From: Methylobacterium symbioticum
GTDB lineage: Bacteria; Pseudomonadota; Alphaproteobacteria; Rhizobiales; Beijerinckiaceae
Direction: 5' to 3'
DNA: 64,000 nucleotides
NCBI RefSeq assembly: GCF_902141845.1
Contig: NZ_CABFPH010000014.1
Coordinates: forward strand, 1 to 64,000
The translations under genes and the position numbers were made by a program. Positions 52,436 to 61,978 of the stretch are shown here, in pieces; the stretch's first letter is position 1, and each line of letters starts with the position of its first letter. The notes under the pieces are model-generated. The model searched no databases. It saw only the letters and a program-made list of their open reading frames with translations, and was not told the origin of the DNA.

Positions 52436-53974
52436 ATGCCGGCCAGGAGAGAGCTGACCATGCGACAGATCAAACAGATGCTGCGGCTCGCCCACGACGG
52501 GGTGAGCGCGCGTGAGATCGGGCGAACGCTGGGCATCGCCCGCTCGACCGTGCAGGACAACCTCGGCCGAGCCACCGCCGCCGGCCTGACCTGGCCGCTC
52601 GACGCCGAGGTCACGGACGCGGTGCTGGAGCAGCGCCTGTTCGCCCGGGCCGGCGTGAAGCAGGGCATGCGCCGCCTGCCCGAGCCGGACTGGCCCTGCG
52701 TCATCCGGGAGATGCGCCGGTCCGGGGTCAACCTGACCGTGCTCTGGGAGGAGTACCGGGAGACCCATCCAGACGGCTACGGCTACTCCCGGTTCTGCGA
52801 TCTCTACAGGGAGTTCGAGCGCCGGCTCACCCCGGTGATGCGCCAGCACCATGCCGCCGGCGACAAGGTCTTCGTCGATTACTCCGGCAAGAAGATCGAG
52901 ATCGTCGATCCCACCACTGGCATCGTGCGCGAGGCCGAGATCTTCGTGGCGGTGCTGGGCGCGTCGAGCCTGACCTACGCCGAGGCGACCTGGACCCAGA
53001 CGCTGCCCGACTGGATCGGCGCGCATGTCCGCCTGTTCCGCTTCCTCGGCGGCGTCCCCCGCCTCGTCGTGCCCGACAACCTCAAGAGCGCCGTTCACAA
53101 AGCCTCGTTCTACGATCCAGAGATCAACCGCTCCTATGGGATGATGGCCGACCATTACGGCGTCGGCATCCTGCCGGCCCGGCCACGCAAGCCCCGCGAC
53201 AAGGCCAAGGTCGAGGCCGGCGTGCGCTTGGCCCAAACCTACATCCTGGGGCGGCTTCGGCGACAGACGTTCTTCTCGCTCGCCGAATGCAACGCCGCCA
53301 TCGCCACGATGGTCGAGCGTATCAATGCCCACCCGATGCGCAGGCTCGGCACGACCCGACGCGCCCTGTTCGAGGCGATCGAGCGAGCGGCGCTCCGTCC
53401 CCTGCCGGCGGAGGACTACGCCTTCTCCGAATGGCGGCTGGCCCGGGTCAACCTCGACTACCACGTCGAGGCGGCCGGCTTCCTGTACTCGGTGCCCCAC
53501 GCCCTGATCCGCGAGCAGGTCGACCTCCGCATCACGGCGCGCACCATCGAGGTGTTCCACCGCGGTCAGCGCGTCGCCGCCCATGAGCGCCGTTATGCCG
53601 GCCGGCGACACGGCACCGATCCCGAGCACATGCCGAGCGCGCATCGGCGCTACGCCGAGTGGAGCCCCGAGCGCTTCCGGCGCTGGGCACGCGGTATCGG
53701 CCCGGAGACCGAGGGGCTCGTCGTCGCCATCCTCCACGACCGTCCGCATCCAGAGCAGGGCTTCCGTACCTGCTTAGGCATCCTGCGCCTCTATCGCGGG
53801 CTCGACCCCGGCCGGGCGGAGGCCGCCTCGGCCCGCGCGGTCGCCATCGGCGCACTCACCTACAAGAGCATCGCCTCGATCCTCAGCCTGGGCCTCGACC
53901 GCACCGCGCCGTCTGCCGAGGCCGCTCCCGTCCTGCTCCACCCCAACCTGCGCGGCCCGCGCTACTTCCACTGA
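52436..53974 (+). CDS. istA: IS21-family transposase IstA
   Basis: The 512-residue transposase has an N-terminal HTH (IKQMLRLAHDGVSAREIGRTLGI) and a DDE catalytic core: Asp in VFVDYSGKKIEI (near 143), Asp in VPDNLKSAV (near 212), and Glu in KAKVEAGVR (near 259). It catalyses strand transfer of the element. istB starts 12 bp after it. Confidence 0.95.
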   Translation: MPARRELTMRQIKQMLRLAHDGVSAREIGRTLGIARSTVQDNLGRATAAGLTWPLDAEVTDAVLEQRLFARAGVKQGMRRLPEPDWPCVIREMRRSGVNLTVLWEEYRETHPDGYGYSRFCDLYREFERRLTPVMRQHHAAGDKVFVDYSGKKIEIVDPTTGIVREAEIFVAVLGASSLTYAEATWTQTLPDWIGAHVRLFRFLGGVPRLVVPDNLKSAVHKASFYDPEINRSYGMMADHYGVGILPARPRKPRDKAKVEAGVRLAQTYILGRLRRQTFFSLAECNAAIATMVERINAHPMRRLGTTRRALFEAIERAALRPLPAEDYAFSEWRLARVNLDYHVEAAGFLYSVPHALIREQVDLRITARTIEVFHRGQRVAAHERRYAGRRHGTDPEHMPSAHRRYAEWSPERFRRWARGIGPETEGLVVAILHDRPHPEQGFRTCLGILRLYRGLDPGRAEAASARAVAIGALTYKSIASILSLGLDRTAPSAEAAPVLLHPNLRGPRYFH

Positions 53975-53985
53975 CGGAGACGACG

Positions 53986-54729
53986 ATGCTCACTCATCCC
54001 ACCCTCGATCTCCTGCGCGAACTCGGCCTGACCGGCATGGCCTCTGGCTACAGAGCGCTCGACGCCAACCCGGAAGCCGGCGCGCTCTCGCACGCCGAGT
54101 GGCTCGGGCTCCTGCTCGAACACGAGGCCACCGCCCGCCGGCAGAAGCGCTTCGAGACCCGCGCACGGGCCGCCCGCCTGCGCCACCCTGCCAGCATCGA
54201 GGATGTCGACTACCGCAGCCATCGTGGCCTCGACCGCGCGCTGTTCCTCAAGCTCGCCACCGGCGACTGGATCCGGACCCGGCGCAACCTCGTCATCACC
54301 GGCCCCTGCGGCGTCGGAAAGAGTTGGCTGGCCTGCGCGCTGGGACACAAGGCTTGCCGGGACGACCTCTCGGTTCTGTACTATCGGGTCCCGCGCCTGT
54401 TTGCGGCCTTGAGCCTCGCCCGCGGCGATGGCCGATACGGCAGGCTGCTGCGCCAGATCGCCCGTGTGAACCTGCTGATCCTCGACGACTGGGGCCCCGA
54501 ACCGCTCCTACCCGAGCAGGCGCGGGACCTCCTCGAGATCATCGAGGATCGCTACGACACTGGCGCGACCCTGATCACCAGCCAGGTACCGGTCGACCGC
54601 TGGTACGAGATCATCGGCATTCCGACGCTCGCCGATGCCGTCCTCGACCGGCTGCTTCACAACGCGCACCGGATCGAGCTCGCCGGCGAGAGCCTGCGCA
54701 AACGAAAGGCGGCCGAGCAAGCCGCTTGA
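53986..54729 (+). CDS. istB: IS21-family helper ATPase IstB
   Basis: The 247-residue DnaC-like ATPase has Walker A GPCGVGKSW (near 106) and Walker B LLILDDWGPE (near 165). It assists IstA in target choice. The start MLTHPTLDLLRELGLTGMA follows a GGAG site. It is full length. Confidence 0.94.
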   Translation: MLTHPTLDLLRELGLTGMASGYRALDANPEAGALSHAEWLGLLLEHEATARRQKRFETRARAARLRHPASIEDVDYRSHRGLDRALFLKLATGDWIRTRRNLVITGPCGVGKSWLACALGHKACRDDLSVLYYRVPRLFAALSLARGDGRYGRLLRQIARVNLLILDDWGPEPLLPEQARDLLEIIEDRYDTGATLITSQVPVDRWYEIIGIPTLADAVLDRLLHNAHRIELAGESLRKRKAAEQAA

Positions 54730-54879
54730 CCGCCTGAACCAACCTCGTGATCTTCCACCCAGACCCGCGGGAGCGCCTCCGCCACCGGCCGGCTTCAGAT
54801 CGGAACGGTGGCCGGCTTCGCCTCGGAATGACGGCCGGCTTCAAATCGGAATCCCCGGCCGGCTTCGTCGGAATACGCA

Positions 54880-54885
54880 CTCTTC
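54880..54885. repeat. Target-site duplication of the IS21 element, right copy
   Basis: CTCTTC matches the copy at 52253-52258 on the other side of the element. It is followed by the rest of the kinase N-terminus on the minus strand. Confidence 0.85.
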
Positions 54886-55406
54886 CGCCTTGTAGCCGGT
54901 CATGCGGGTGAAGGCCGGGTTCACGTACTCGATGCGCGGACCGGGTTCTTCGAGCTCGGCGGAGGTGATGAGGACGGCTTCCCCGCTGGCCTCGACCGCG
55001 GCGAGCAGGAGACCGGCATCCGTCGGAACCCGTTGCGTCGCGTTCCGATCTCGCACGTCCACCGCTCCCGAACCTCGGCGCCAGGCGCGTCCTGGGTGCC
55101 AAGCCGGCCCCAACCCGGGCATGACTTACAACCAACCGTGGCCGTCCAGGTTTCCGGCGCCTGACGGACGGGGACCGTCCATGGCGAGCCGAAGGGCAGG
55201 TCCGCCTCCCTGGCCCGGCCGTCCCCGAGGCCGGTGCCGGGGCGCGCAGGGTCGGAAGGCCAGCAAGCGCCCGTTTGCGGCCGGGCGAAGCCAGCCTTGT
55301 GCATGACGTGCGCGATCACGTCGGGGCTCTCCGCCCCAGGGCTCGCCTGTGCTACGGTCACGCCGAACGGCGGGCCCGAGGTGGCGCCACGTCAGGCGAC
55401 GATGTC

Positions 55407-56873
55407 TTGACCGACTTCCGGGAACACGACTGCATCACGGCCGAACTGACGCGCTCGGACGCTAGCTCCGATCCGTTCGCCGCTGCGGTACGCGCGACGC
55501 GGATGCCGATGATCGTCACGGACCCGAACCGGCCCGACAACCCCATCGTGTTCGCCAACGCCGCCTTCACGAAACTCACCGGCTACGCGAACGAGGAGAT
55601 CCTCGGCCGGAACTGCCGGTTCCTCCAAGGTCCGGAGACCAACCGGTACGACGTCGCCCGCATACGGGACGCTATCGAGCGGCGCGAGCCCATCGAGCTC
55701 GAACTGCTCAACCACAAGAAGTCCGGCGAGGTCTTCTGGAACCGGCTGCTGGTCTCGCCGGTGTTCGACCGAGCCGGCGTGCTGACCCACTTCTTCGCCT
55801 CGCAATTTGACGTCACGCTGGAGCGGGACAAGCTGGTGCGTCTCCAGGACGACCTTGCGGTCCGCGGGCGGGAGGTGGCGCGCCGCAAGGTCGAGCTCGC
55901 CCGCACCGAGGAGCGGATGCGGTTCGCCCTCAAGGCCGGGCGGATCGGCTCTTGGACCCTCGACCTCGCCGACCGGCGGCTTGAGGCCTCCGACATCTGC
56001 AAGGAGAACTTCGGCCGGAACGTCGCCGATCCGTTCGGCTACGATGACCTGCTGGCCGCCGTCGTACCCGACGACCGGGAGCGGATGGAGGAGGCGGTGC
56101 GGGAGTCCATCGCCGGGCACGGGGATTACGACATCGAGTATCGGGTGCGCACGCCGTCGGGCGAGGAGCGCTGGGTGCACGTCCGCGGGCAGACGTTCTA
56201 CGACGCGAACGGCAGCCCGGTGAGCATGGCCGGAGTGTCCATCGACGTCACGGAGCGCAGGCGCGTCGAGGAGCAGCGCCAGTTGCTGGCGGGCGAGCTC
56301 ACCCACCGGGTCAAGAACTCGATGGCGACGATGCAATCCATCGCCCACCAGACGCTGCGTAACGCGGCAAGCCTGGACGAGGCGCGCAAGACGCTCGACG
56401 CGCGCCTGGCATCCCTGGCGGCGGCCCATGACGCGCTGACCCGCGAGAGCTGGGAAGGGGCGACCCTCGGCGAAATCGTCGAGCGCGCCCTGCAGCCGTT
56501 CCGGAGCGGGTCGGCCAGGCGCTTCACCGTCGCCGGCCCGCAGGTGTGGCTGTCGCCGCGCGCCAGCCTCGCTTTCGTGCTGGCGCTGCACGAGTTGGCG
56601 ACGAACGCCGTGAAGTACGGTGCGCTATCGAACGACGCGGGCCGCGTGGTCCTGGATTGGGGCCTCGACGAAGGGCGGCATCTGGCCCACCTGTGGCTGC
56701 GTTGGGAGGAGCTCGGAGGCCCACCCGTCGCGAAGCCGGCGCGGAACGGCTTCGGTTCGCGCATGATCGAGCGGGCGCTCGCGATGGAACTCGGAGGCCG
56801 GGCCAGGATCGAGTACCGACCGGGCGGCGTCGTGTTCACGTTTGAGGCGCCATTGCCCGAGCGGGTGTCCTAG
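55407..56873 (+). CDS. LOV-domain HWE-type sensor histidine kinase
   Basis: A TTG at 55407 is the likely start, giving 488 residues; upstream in-frame codons to 55275 are less gene-like. The LOV domain has the flavin-adduct Cys in [13 protein letters not shown] (Cys70) and so is likely a blue-light sensor. A second PAS follows (residues 170-285). HWE-type HisKA has [17 protein letters not shown] (His near 299), followed by HATPase ([15 protein letters not shown]). No partner regulator is adjacent. It converges with the pseudogene at 56870, and the stop codons overlap. Confidence 0.88.
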   Translation: MTDFREHDCITAELTRSDASSDPFAAAVRATRMPMIVTDPNRPDNPIVFANAAFTKLTGYANEEILGRNCRFLQGPETNRYDVARIRDAIERREPIELELLNHKKSGEVFWNRLLVSPVFDRAGVLTHFFASQFDVTLERDKLVRLQDDLAVRGREVARRKVELARTEERMRFALKAGRIGSWTLDLADRRLEASDICKENFGRNVADPFGYDDLLAAVVPDDRERMEEAVRESIAGHGDYDIEYRVRTPSGEERWVHVRGQTFYDANGSPVSMAGVSIDVTERRRVEEQRQLLAGELTHRVKNSMATMQSIAHQTLRNAASLDEARKTLDARLASLAAAHDALTRESWEGATLGEIVERALQPFRSGSARRFTVAGPQVWLSPRASLAFVLALHELATNAVKYGALSNDAGRVVLDWGLDEGRHLAHLWLRWEELGGPPVAKPARNGFGSRMIERALAMELGGRARIEYRPGGVVFTFEAPLPERVS

Positions 56874-57910
56874 GTGCCTTGGTCATCCGTCCCTGATCCT
56901 CCTTCCGCCAGTGCGGGCAACGGCATGCGGACGGAGACCTGCAACCCGTCCGGGGCAAAGGCGACGTCGACCTCGGCGCCCGTCTGCGCGGCCAGGATCT
57001 TGTTGAGGAGGCGGTGGCCGAAGCCCTCGCGGGTGGGATGCATGGCCGGTGGGCCGTCGTGCTCGGCCCAGTCCCAGCGCAAGCCTCGGCCGGAGCCCCG
57101 GTCCTCGATGCGCCAGGTCACCTGAAGCCTGCCGTTCGGGTCCGCGAGCGACCCGTGCCGCAGGGCGTTGGTGGTCAACTCGTGCAGGGCCATGCCCACG
57201 GGCACGGCGAGTTCGGACGGCAGGACGACCCTCGGCCCGTCCAGGGTCAGGCGCCCGCGCTCGTCGTAGGGGTCGAGTTCGGCCCTCAGCAACCCCTCGA
57301 ACGAGGCGGCCTAGTCGAGATTCTCGGTGATCAGCGCGTGCGTCCGGGCCAGGGAGGAGATCCGGCCCGACAGGGCGCGGGTGAACTCGGTGGCCGAGAG
57401 CGAGGAGCGCATCGTCGCGTTCAGCACCGCCTGCACCGTCGCCAGCGTGTTCTTCACCCGGTGGTGGAGCTCGCGCACCAGCAGCGCCTGGCGGTCCTCG
57501 CCGGCGCGCCGCCCGGTGACGTCGCGCTGCGCCGAGACCCAGTTCGTGACTTGACCGCCGGCGTCGCACACCGGCGTGATCAGCCACTCGACCATGTAGG
57601 CCGATCCGTCCTTGCGGTAGTTAAGCGCCTCGCCCTGGGCCGTCTCGCCGGCCTCAAGCGAGGCGCGCAGTCCGTCCAGGACGGACCGGTCGGTGCCGGG
57701 ACCCTGTAGGAAGCGGGGTGAGCGCCCCACGACCTCGTCGGCCGCATAGCCGGTCATGCGGGTGAAGGCCGGGTTGGCGTACTCGATGCGCGGGCCTGGC
57801 TCGTCGAGGTCGCCCGAGGTGATCAAGATGGCTTCCCCGGTCGCCTCGACGGCCGCCTGCAGCAGCCTGAGGTCGACCGTACCCAGCTTCAACCCGTCTC
57901 GCACGGCCAC
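56870..57910 (-). pseudogene. PAS-HWE histidine kinase with in-frame TAG
   Basis: The reading frame is open from MAVRDGLKL at 57910 to 57314. It contains PAS/PAC (AFTRMTGYAADE, SPRFLQGPG) and the HWE HisKA (LLVRELHHRVKNTLATVQAVLN). A TAG follows at 57311-57313 in ITENLD-stop-AASFEG, and the frame continues through the HATPase (ALHELTTNALRHG) to 56870. The position usually holds Trp, so TGG to TAG is a simple cause. The LOV Cys is replaced by Pro. It is a paralog of the gene broken by IS21. As it stands it encodes a kinase without an ATP-binding domain. Confidence 0.85.
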
Positions 57911-58844
57911 CCCGCCCCTCCAGGATCAGCCGTCGTGAACCGGCTCGAAAAACCTCGCGCGAAGCCGCGTCCAGGCACACGTTTGCAGAACCGCCGACCA
58001 GAGACCCGGTTGCAACGGCAGGTGGCGGCCGGGGATGCGCTCCTTCGTCCCGCAGGGCCAGGATGACCGGCGGTCCGCTTGCGTACTGAATGCGTCCGGG
58101 GCGTGGTGACGGGAGGGCTCGGCGTGGCGGAAGGCCAGTCCTGAAGCCGTAGCCATCCCGAGCATGACGCCGCTCGCCCGGGGCAAAACATCCGGGCGCG
58201 ACCGAGGTTGATGTTGGCACGTCCCATGGCGGAGGGCATCGAGACGAACCGGGTGAACGGGGTCGCCTGGAGAGGATTGAGGTGGGCCGCCCCTACATAC
58301 GGCAGTTGGACGAAATGACGGCCTTCCGACCGTCGTCGGCCATATTGGACTTGCAGGTCGCGCCGTTCCGGAGGTCCCAGTCCTTCGAGGTCGAGGCCAG
58401 GAGGTCCGGCGCCTGGCGCGAGACGTTGGGCGTCATCGCGGCCGCCCGCTCTGCCGTGGGGACCGACGACCTGCGGTGATGGATCGGCCTGCCATGCGGA
58501 CACCGAGGGAACCTTGCGCCCGTGAACCCATCCCGTTCGAGGATTCGATCCCTCGTGCCCGGGAGCGTCGGCCGCTCCTCCGGTGAGATCTACCTCGACA
58601 TCCTGAGCCGGCTCGCGCCGGGCGCCGCCTGCGACAGGGTCATGCCGGCCGACGCCGACGCGGCGCTGCCGCAGGGCATGGCCCTGGCCGGGTCCGACGC
58701 GGCGTTCCTCAGGTGCGGGGCGCGCGTGGGGGATCGTGGGGGATGTCGTGTTTCCGCTTCCCCAGGCCCGCCTGCTGCCCGAACCGACCCTGAGATCCCT
58801 CTCCTTACGCGAGCGAGGTTGACGCTTGCCCCTCGCCGGTATGC
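57911..58844. other. 934-bp gap without a convincing gene
   Basis: Several long open frames exist on both strands, as is usual at this GC content. None has a sensible start, ribosome site or domain. A stretch at 58282-58479 on + (RPYIRQLDEMTAFRPSS) reads somewhat like protein and may be a remnant. No RNA or repeat was recognised. Confidence 0.35.
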
Positions 58845-61232
58845 TCAGGCGCGTTTTCGGGCGTCGGCGATGAGCGGAATCGTGCCATGCGTGTATTGGG
58901 CGAACTCGCCGATGGGCGACGGCCGTCCCATCAGGTAGCCCTGTGCCTCGTGGCATCGCTCGGCCACAAGGAAGCCGAGCTCCGCCTCCGTCTCGACGCC
59001 CTCGGCTAGGACCGGAAGCCCGAGGCCGCGGCCCAGGCCAAGGACCGAGCGCACGATGGCCGCCGTCTGCTCGTTGCTGTCGACCGAGCGCACGAACGAG
59101 CCGTCGATCTTGATCTTGTCGAACGGGAACGAGCGCAGGTTCGAAAGGGACGAGTAGCCCGTGCCGAAATCGTCCATGGCGATGCGGAGGCCCAGCGCCT
59201 TCAACTGCCGAAGGGTCAGCAGCGCCCGGTTCGGGTCGCTGATCAGCGCCGTCTCGGTCACTTCGACCTCAAGCCGGTATGGCGCAAGCCCGGTCTTGAG
59301 CAACACCTCGTGTACCAGGCCGACGAGGTGGGGGCTGTGGATCTGCACCGCCGAGACGTTGACCGCGACGGCGAGCGGTTGCGGCCAGGTCGCGGCCTCG
59401 CGGCAGGCCTCGCGCAGAACCCACTCGCCGATCTGCAGGATGGCGTCGCTCTCCTCGGCGATGGGGATGAACACCGCTGGCGAGACATAGCCGCGCTCGG
59501 GGTGCTTCCAGCGCAGCAGCGCCTCGAAGCCGATGACCTCGCCCGTGCCGACGTCGGTCTGGGGCTGGTAGACGAGCTGCATCTCCCCGCGAGCCACGGC
59601 GTGGCGCAGGTCATGCTCCAGCAGGCGGCGCTCGCGCACCTCGACGCCCATCTTCGCCTCGAAGAAGCGGTAGGTGCCACGCCCTTCCGACTTGGCGCGG
59701 TAGAGAGCGGTGTCGGCGTAGCTCAGGAGAGCGGCCCGCTCCTGTGCATCGTCCGGATAGAGGGCGATGCCGATGCTGGTCGCGATCTGTGGCCCGCCAC
59801 CGTCCGTCCTGCCGGCGCGAAGCGCCTCCAGGATGCGCTCGGCGAGGCGGCCGGCCTCGGATGGCCCCGCGCACGGCATCAGGACGGCGAACTCGTCGCC
59901 GCCGAGGCGGGCCATCATCTGCGTGTCGTCGAGCTCGGCTGAGACGATGCGGGCGACGCTCTCCAGCATGGCGTCGCCGGCGGCGTGGCCGAACAAGTCG
60001 TTGACCTCCTTGAAGCGGTCGAGGTCGAGGCACAGCACCGCGAGCTTGCGCCCGCTCGCGTCCGCGGCGCGCAGCTCCTGGTCGATGCGCTTGGCGAAGC
60101 TGGCGCGGTTGGCCAGCCCCGTGAGCGCGTCGTGGTGGGCAAGGAACTGGATCTGGCTCTCGGCCTGGCGGCGGGCCCGCAGGTCGCGCACGGCGACGGC
60201 GAAGTGCGGGCGCCCGCCATACTCGACCGATTGCATGATGATCTCGACCGGCACCAGGGCACCGTCGGCCAGCCGGAGCTCGGCCTCGACCGGCCGCTCC
60301 GGATGGCTCGCCAGGGCGAGGCGGGCGGTGTCGCCGGGCAGGTGCGCCGACAGCGCCGTGCCCGCGAGCGCGGCCTGCGGCAGGCCGACGAGCTTAGCGA
60401 AGGCCCGGTTCGCGCTGACGATGGTGTCGCCGGTGCAGACGACGAGCCCTTCGACCGCTGCGTTGGCGAGGCTGCGCAGGCGGTCGGCCTCCACTTGCGC
60501 GTGACCTCGGTCGCGCACGTCGAGGGTCAGGGCGGCGGCCGCCAGGAGCAGGATGGCGAAGCTCGCGAGCGCGACCGCGACGGCAAGCCATGCGTTCGGG
60601 ACCGCCGCCTCGGAAACGGCGAGCGTCGGGTCGGGCGTTATGGTGACGGCGCCCATGGCGGTGAAGTGATGGCTGCAGATGGCCAGCAGCAGCAGCAGGG
60701 CCGCCGGCAATTGCCGGACGAGGCCGCGGGCCCCTACCTGTGCCACCAGCGCCGCGCCGCCCAGGATGCCGCCGAGCGCGAGCGAGACGGCGACGGTGGC
60801 CGGGTCCCAGGTCTTGTGCCCGGCGACGTCGTAGGCGGCCATGCCGGTGTAGTGCATCGCGGCGATGCCGAAGCCGAGGATGGCGCCCCCGGCCCAGGCG
60901 GCCGTGCGCCCTCCCACCAGCACCGCGAGCGAGAGCCCGGACCCAGCCAGCGCGACGGCGATGACGAGGGAAATGCCGGTGAGCGCGACGTCGTAGCCGC
61001 TCGGCACGCCCGGTGCGAAGGCCAGCATGGCGATGAAATGGGTCGCCCAGATGCCGGAGCCGCCGGCGGTTGCCGCCACGGCGAGCCAGCCGGCCTGCGC
61101 CCAAGCCCTCGCCCGGCTCGCGTGGCTGATTAGGCAAACCGTTGTCAGGGCCGAGAGCGCGCAGATGGCCGCCGCGAGCGCGACGAGGCGGAAATCATGG
61201 GCCTCGACAAGGCATCCGACGACGGTGAGCAT
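58845..61232 (-). CDS. MHYT-PAS-GGDEF-EAL c-di-GMP regulator
   Basis: The 795-residue membrane protein begins with an MHYT sensor of seven helices (THFIAM near 64, MHYTGM near 125, SHHFTAM near 185), thought to sense O2, CO or NO through copper. A PAS domain follows (240-350), then GGDEF with intact GGDEF (near 440) and EAL with intact EALLRW (near 565), DDFGTGYSS (near 690) and AEGVET. It may both make and break c-di-GMP. It is separate from its neighbours and probably monocistronic. Confidence 0.92.
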   Translation of the reverse strand: MLTVVGCLVEAHDFRLVALAAAICALSALTTVCLISHASRARAWAQAGWLAVAATAGGSGIWATHFIAMLAFAPGVPSGYDVALTGISLVIAVALAGSGLSLAVLVGGRTAAWAGGAILGFGIAAMHYTGMAAYDVAGHKTWDPATVAVSLALGGILGGAALVAQVGARGLVRQLPAALLLLLAICSHHFTAMGAVTITPDPTLAVSEAAVPNAWLAVAVALASFAILLLAAAALTLDVRDRGHAQVEADRLRSLANAAVEGLVVCTGDTIVSANRAFAKLVGLPQAALAGTALSAHLPGDTARLALASHPERPVEAELRLADGALVPVEIIMQSVEYGGRPHFAVAVRDLRARRQAESQIQFLAHHDALTGLANRASFAKRIDQELRAADASGRKLAVLCLDLDRFKEVNDLFGHAAGDAMLESVARIVSAELDDTQMMARLGGDEFAVLMPCAGPSEAGRLAERILEALRAGRTDGGGPQIATSIGIALYPDDAQERAALLSYADTALYRAKSEGRGTYRFFEAKMGVEVRERRLLEHDLRHAVARGEMQLVYQPQTDVGTGEVIGFEALLRWKHPERGYVSPAVFIPIAEESDAILQIGEWVLREACREAATWPQPLAVAVNVSAVQIHSPHLVGLVHEVLLKTGLAPYRLEVEVTETALISDPNRALLTLRQLKALGLRIAMDDFGTGYSSLSNLRSFPFDKIKIDGSFVRSVDSNEQTAAIVRSVLGLGRGLGLPVLAEGVETEAELGFLVAERCHEAQGYLMGRPSPIGEFAQYTHGTIPLIADARKRA

Positions 61233-61375
61233 GAGGCGGCCCCGGGGACGTTCGAATCCCCATGTTGGGCCATGTCGGTGTAGATCGATTTAATGGCGCG
61301 CGACCGGTATATGGATCCACACGCAAGGCCCTGAAGCTTTGCTGCGGCGCGCCGTCGCAACTTCGTTCCTGTCGT

Positions 61376-61567
61376 TCAAGCCTGGGCAACCGACCCGAAC
61401 GCTTCCAGGGCCGTTCGCCCGGCGTCGGAGGCATCCTCGGCGGAAGCATAAGCTTCCGGGGAGACGCGGATGGACACGCCGTCCGCGTCGGTCAGGTGCC
61501 AACGATACTGACCGTGGCTCTCGCCGCAGGCCTCGACGGTGACGGCCACCGGCGTCGGGTCGTCCAT
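61376..61567 (-). CDS. Small hypothetical protein (DUF1508-like)
   Basis: The 63-residue acidic protein has a beta-rich pattern (YRWHLTDADGVSIRVSPEAYASAEDA) followed by a helix (AGRTALEAF). This resembles one repeat of the DUF1508/YegP stress-protein fold. The match is by eye only. It lies 3 bases after the DUF3140 gene stop on the same strand. Confidence 0.6.
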   Translation of the reverse strand: MDDPTPVAVTVEACGESHGQYRWHLTDADGVSIRVSPEAYASAEDASDAGRTALEAFGSVAQA

Positions 61568-61570
61568 GCC

Positions 61571-61921
61571 TCAGGCTTCCTTCAGCGGGTCGTGGCCCCA
61601 GTTCATCAGCGACAGCCGCCAGGGCGAGTCCTTCACCGCGTCCTTGTCCTTCGGGCCGCCCTGCTTGAGGTGGCGGTGCACGTAGCCGACGACCTTGCGC
61701 ATGTGCCCGTAATCGTCTTCCGACAACTCGGACTTGTTCTTGTGAAGCATCTCGACGATGCGCCGCCCCTCCACATGGCCCGTCGCCTCGCCGCCGTCCT
61801 TCCTCTGCCCGACCGACTGGCTGTCCTTGCTCTTGAGGTGCTTCTCCAGGGCCGCAGCCGTCATGTTCACGACCTCCTTGAACGCCTTGTAGGTCGTCTC
61901 GTGGTCGTCCGTCCCGGCCAT
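61571..61921 (-). CDS. DUF3140 protein
   Basis: The 116-residue protein has the family pattern: EVVNMTAAALEKHL, SVGQRKDGGEATGHVEGRRIV, DDYGHMRKVVGYVHRHLKQ, and the ending WRLSLMNWGHDPL. The function of DUF3140 is not known; members are often with stress proteins. Ribosome site GAGGCG precedes the start. Confidence 0.8.
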   Translation of the reverse strand: MAGTDDHETTYKAFKEVVNMTAAALEKHLKSKDSQSVGQRKDGGEATGHVEGRRIVEMLHKNKSELSEDDYGHMRKVVGYVHRHLKQGGPKDKDAVKDSPWRLSLMNWGHDPLKEA

Positions 61922-61978
61922 TTTTCGCCTCCGCTCGGGTGTTGGGCGACCCCGCTCGGGGCCGCCTTAGGGTCGAGG

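Larger units (their letters stand above)
52259..54879. mobile_element. IS21-family insertion sequence (2621 bp)
   Basis: The ends are inverted: TGCGGATTCCGACGGAAGCC on the left and TGCGTATTCCGACGAAGCC (complement) on the right. Several internal subterminal copies of the GGAAT/GCCGGC motif occur near both ends, as in IS21. It encodes istA and istB on the + strand and is flanked by a 6-bp duplication CTCTTC. Both genes are intact, so the element may be active. It sits inside the PAS-HWE kinase gene. Confidence 0.92.
51416..55062 (-). pseudogene. PAS-HWE histidine kinase interrupted by IS21 insertion and a TAG codon
   Basis: The gene is split into an N-terminal part (55062-54880: GTG start, then LLLAAVEASGEAVLITS and AFTRMTGYKAEE) and the rest (52258-51416). 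The rest includes a PAC region, HWE-type HisKA (LLVRELHHRVRNTLATVQAVLN) and HATPase (ALHELTINAIRHG). Removing the IS element and one 6-bp duplicate restores the frame exactly, except for a TAG at about 52241-52243 in EVLG-stop-NPRLLQ. The PAS has Pro where light-sensing LOV domains have the flavin-binding Cys. It is closely related to the gene at 56870 and should be non-functional. Confidence 0.88.

Noticed and set aside
52241..53749. Long minus-strand open frame opposite istA
   Set aside because: istA is full length with DDE motifs. The antisense frame has no support.
57889..58956. Minus-strand 355-codon frame in the gap before the MHYT gene
   Set aside because: No domain, ribosome site or sensible composition, and it overlaps the MHYT gene and the kinase pseudogene.
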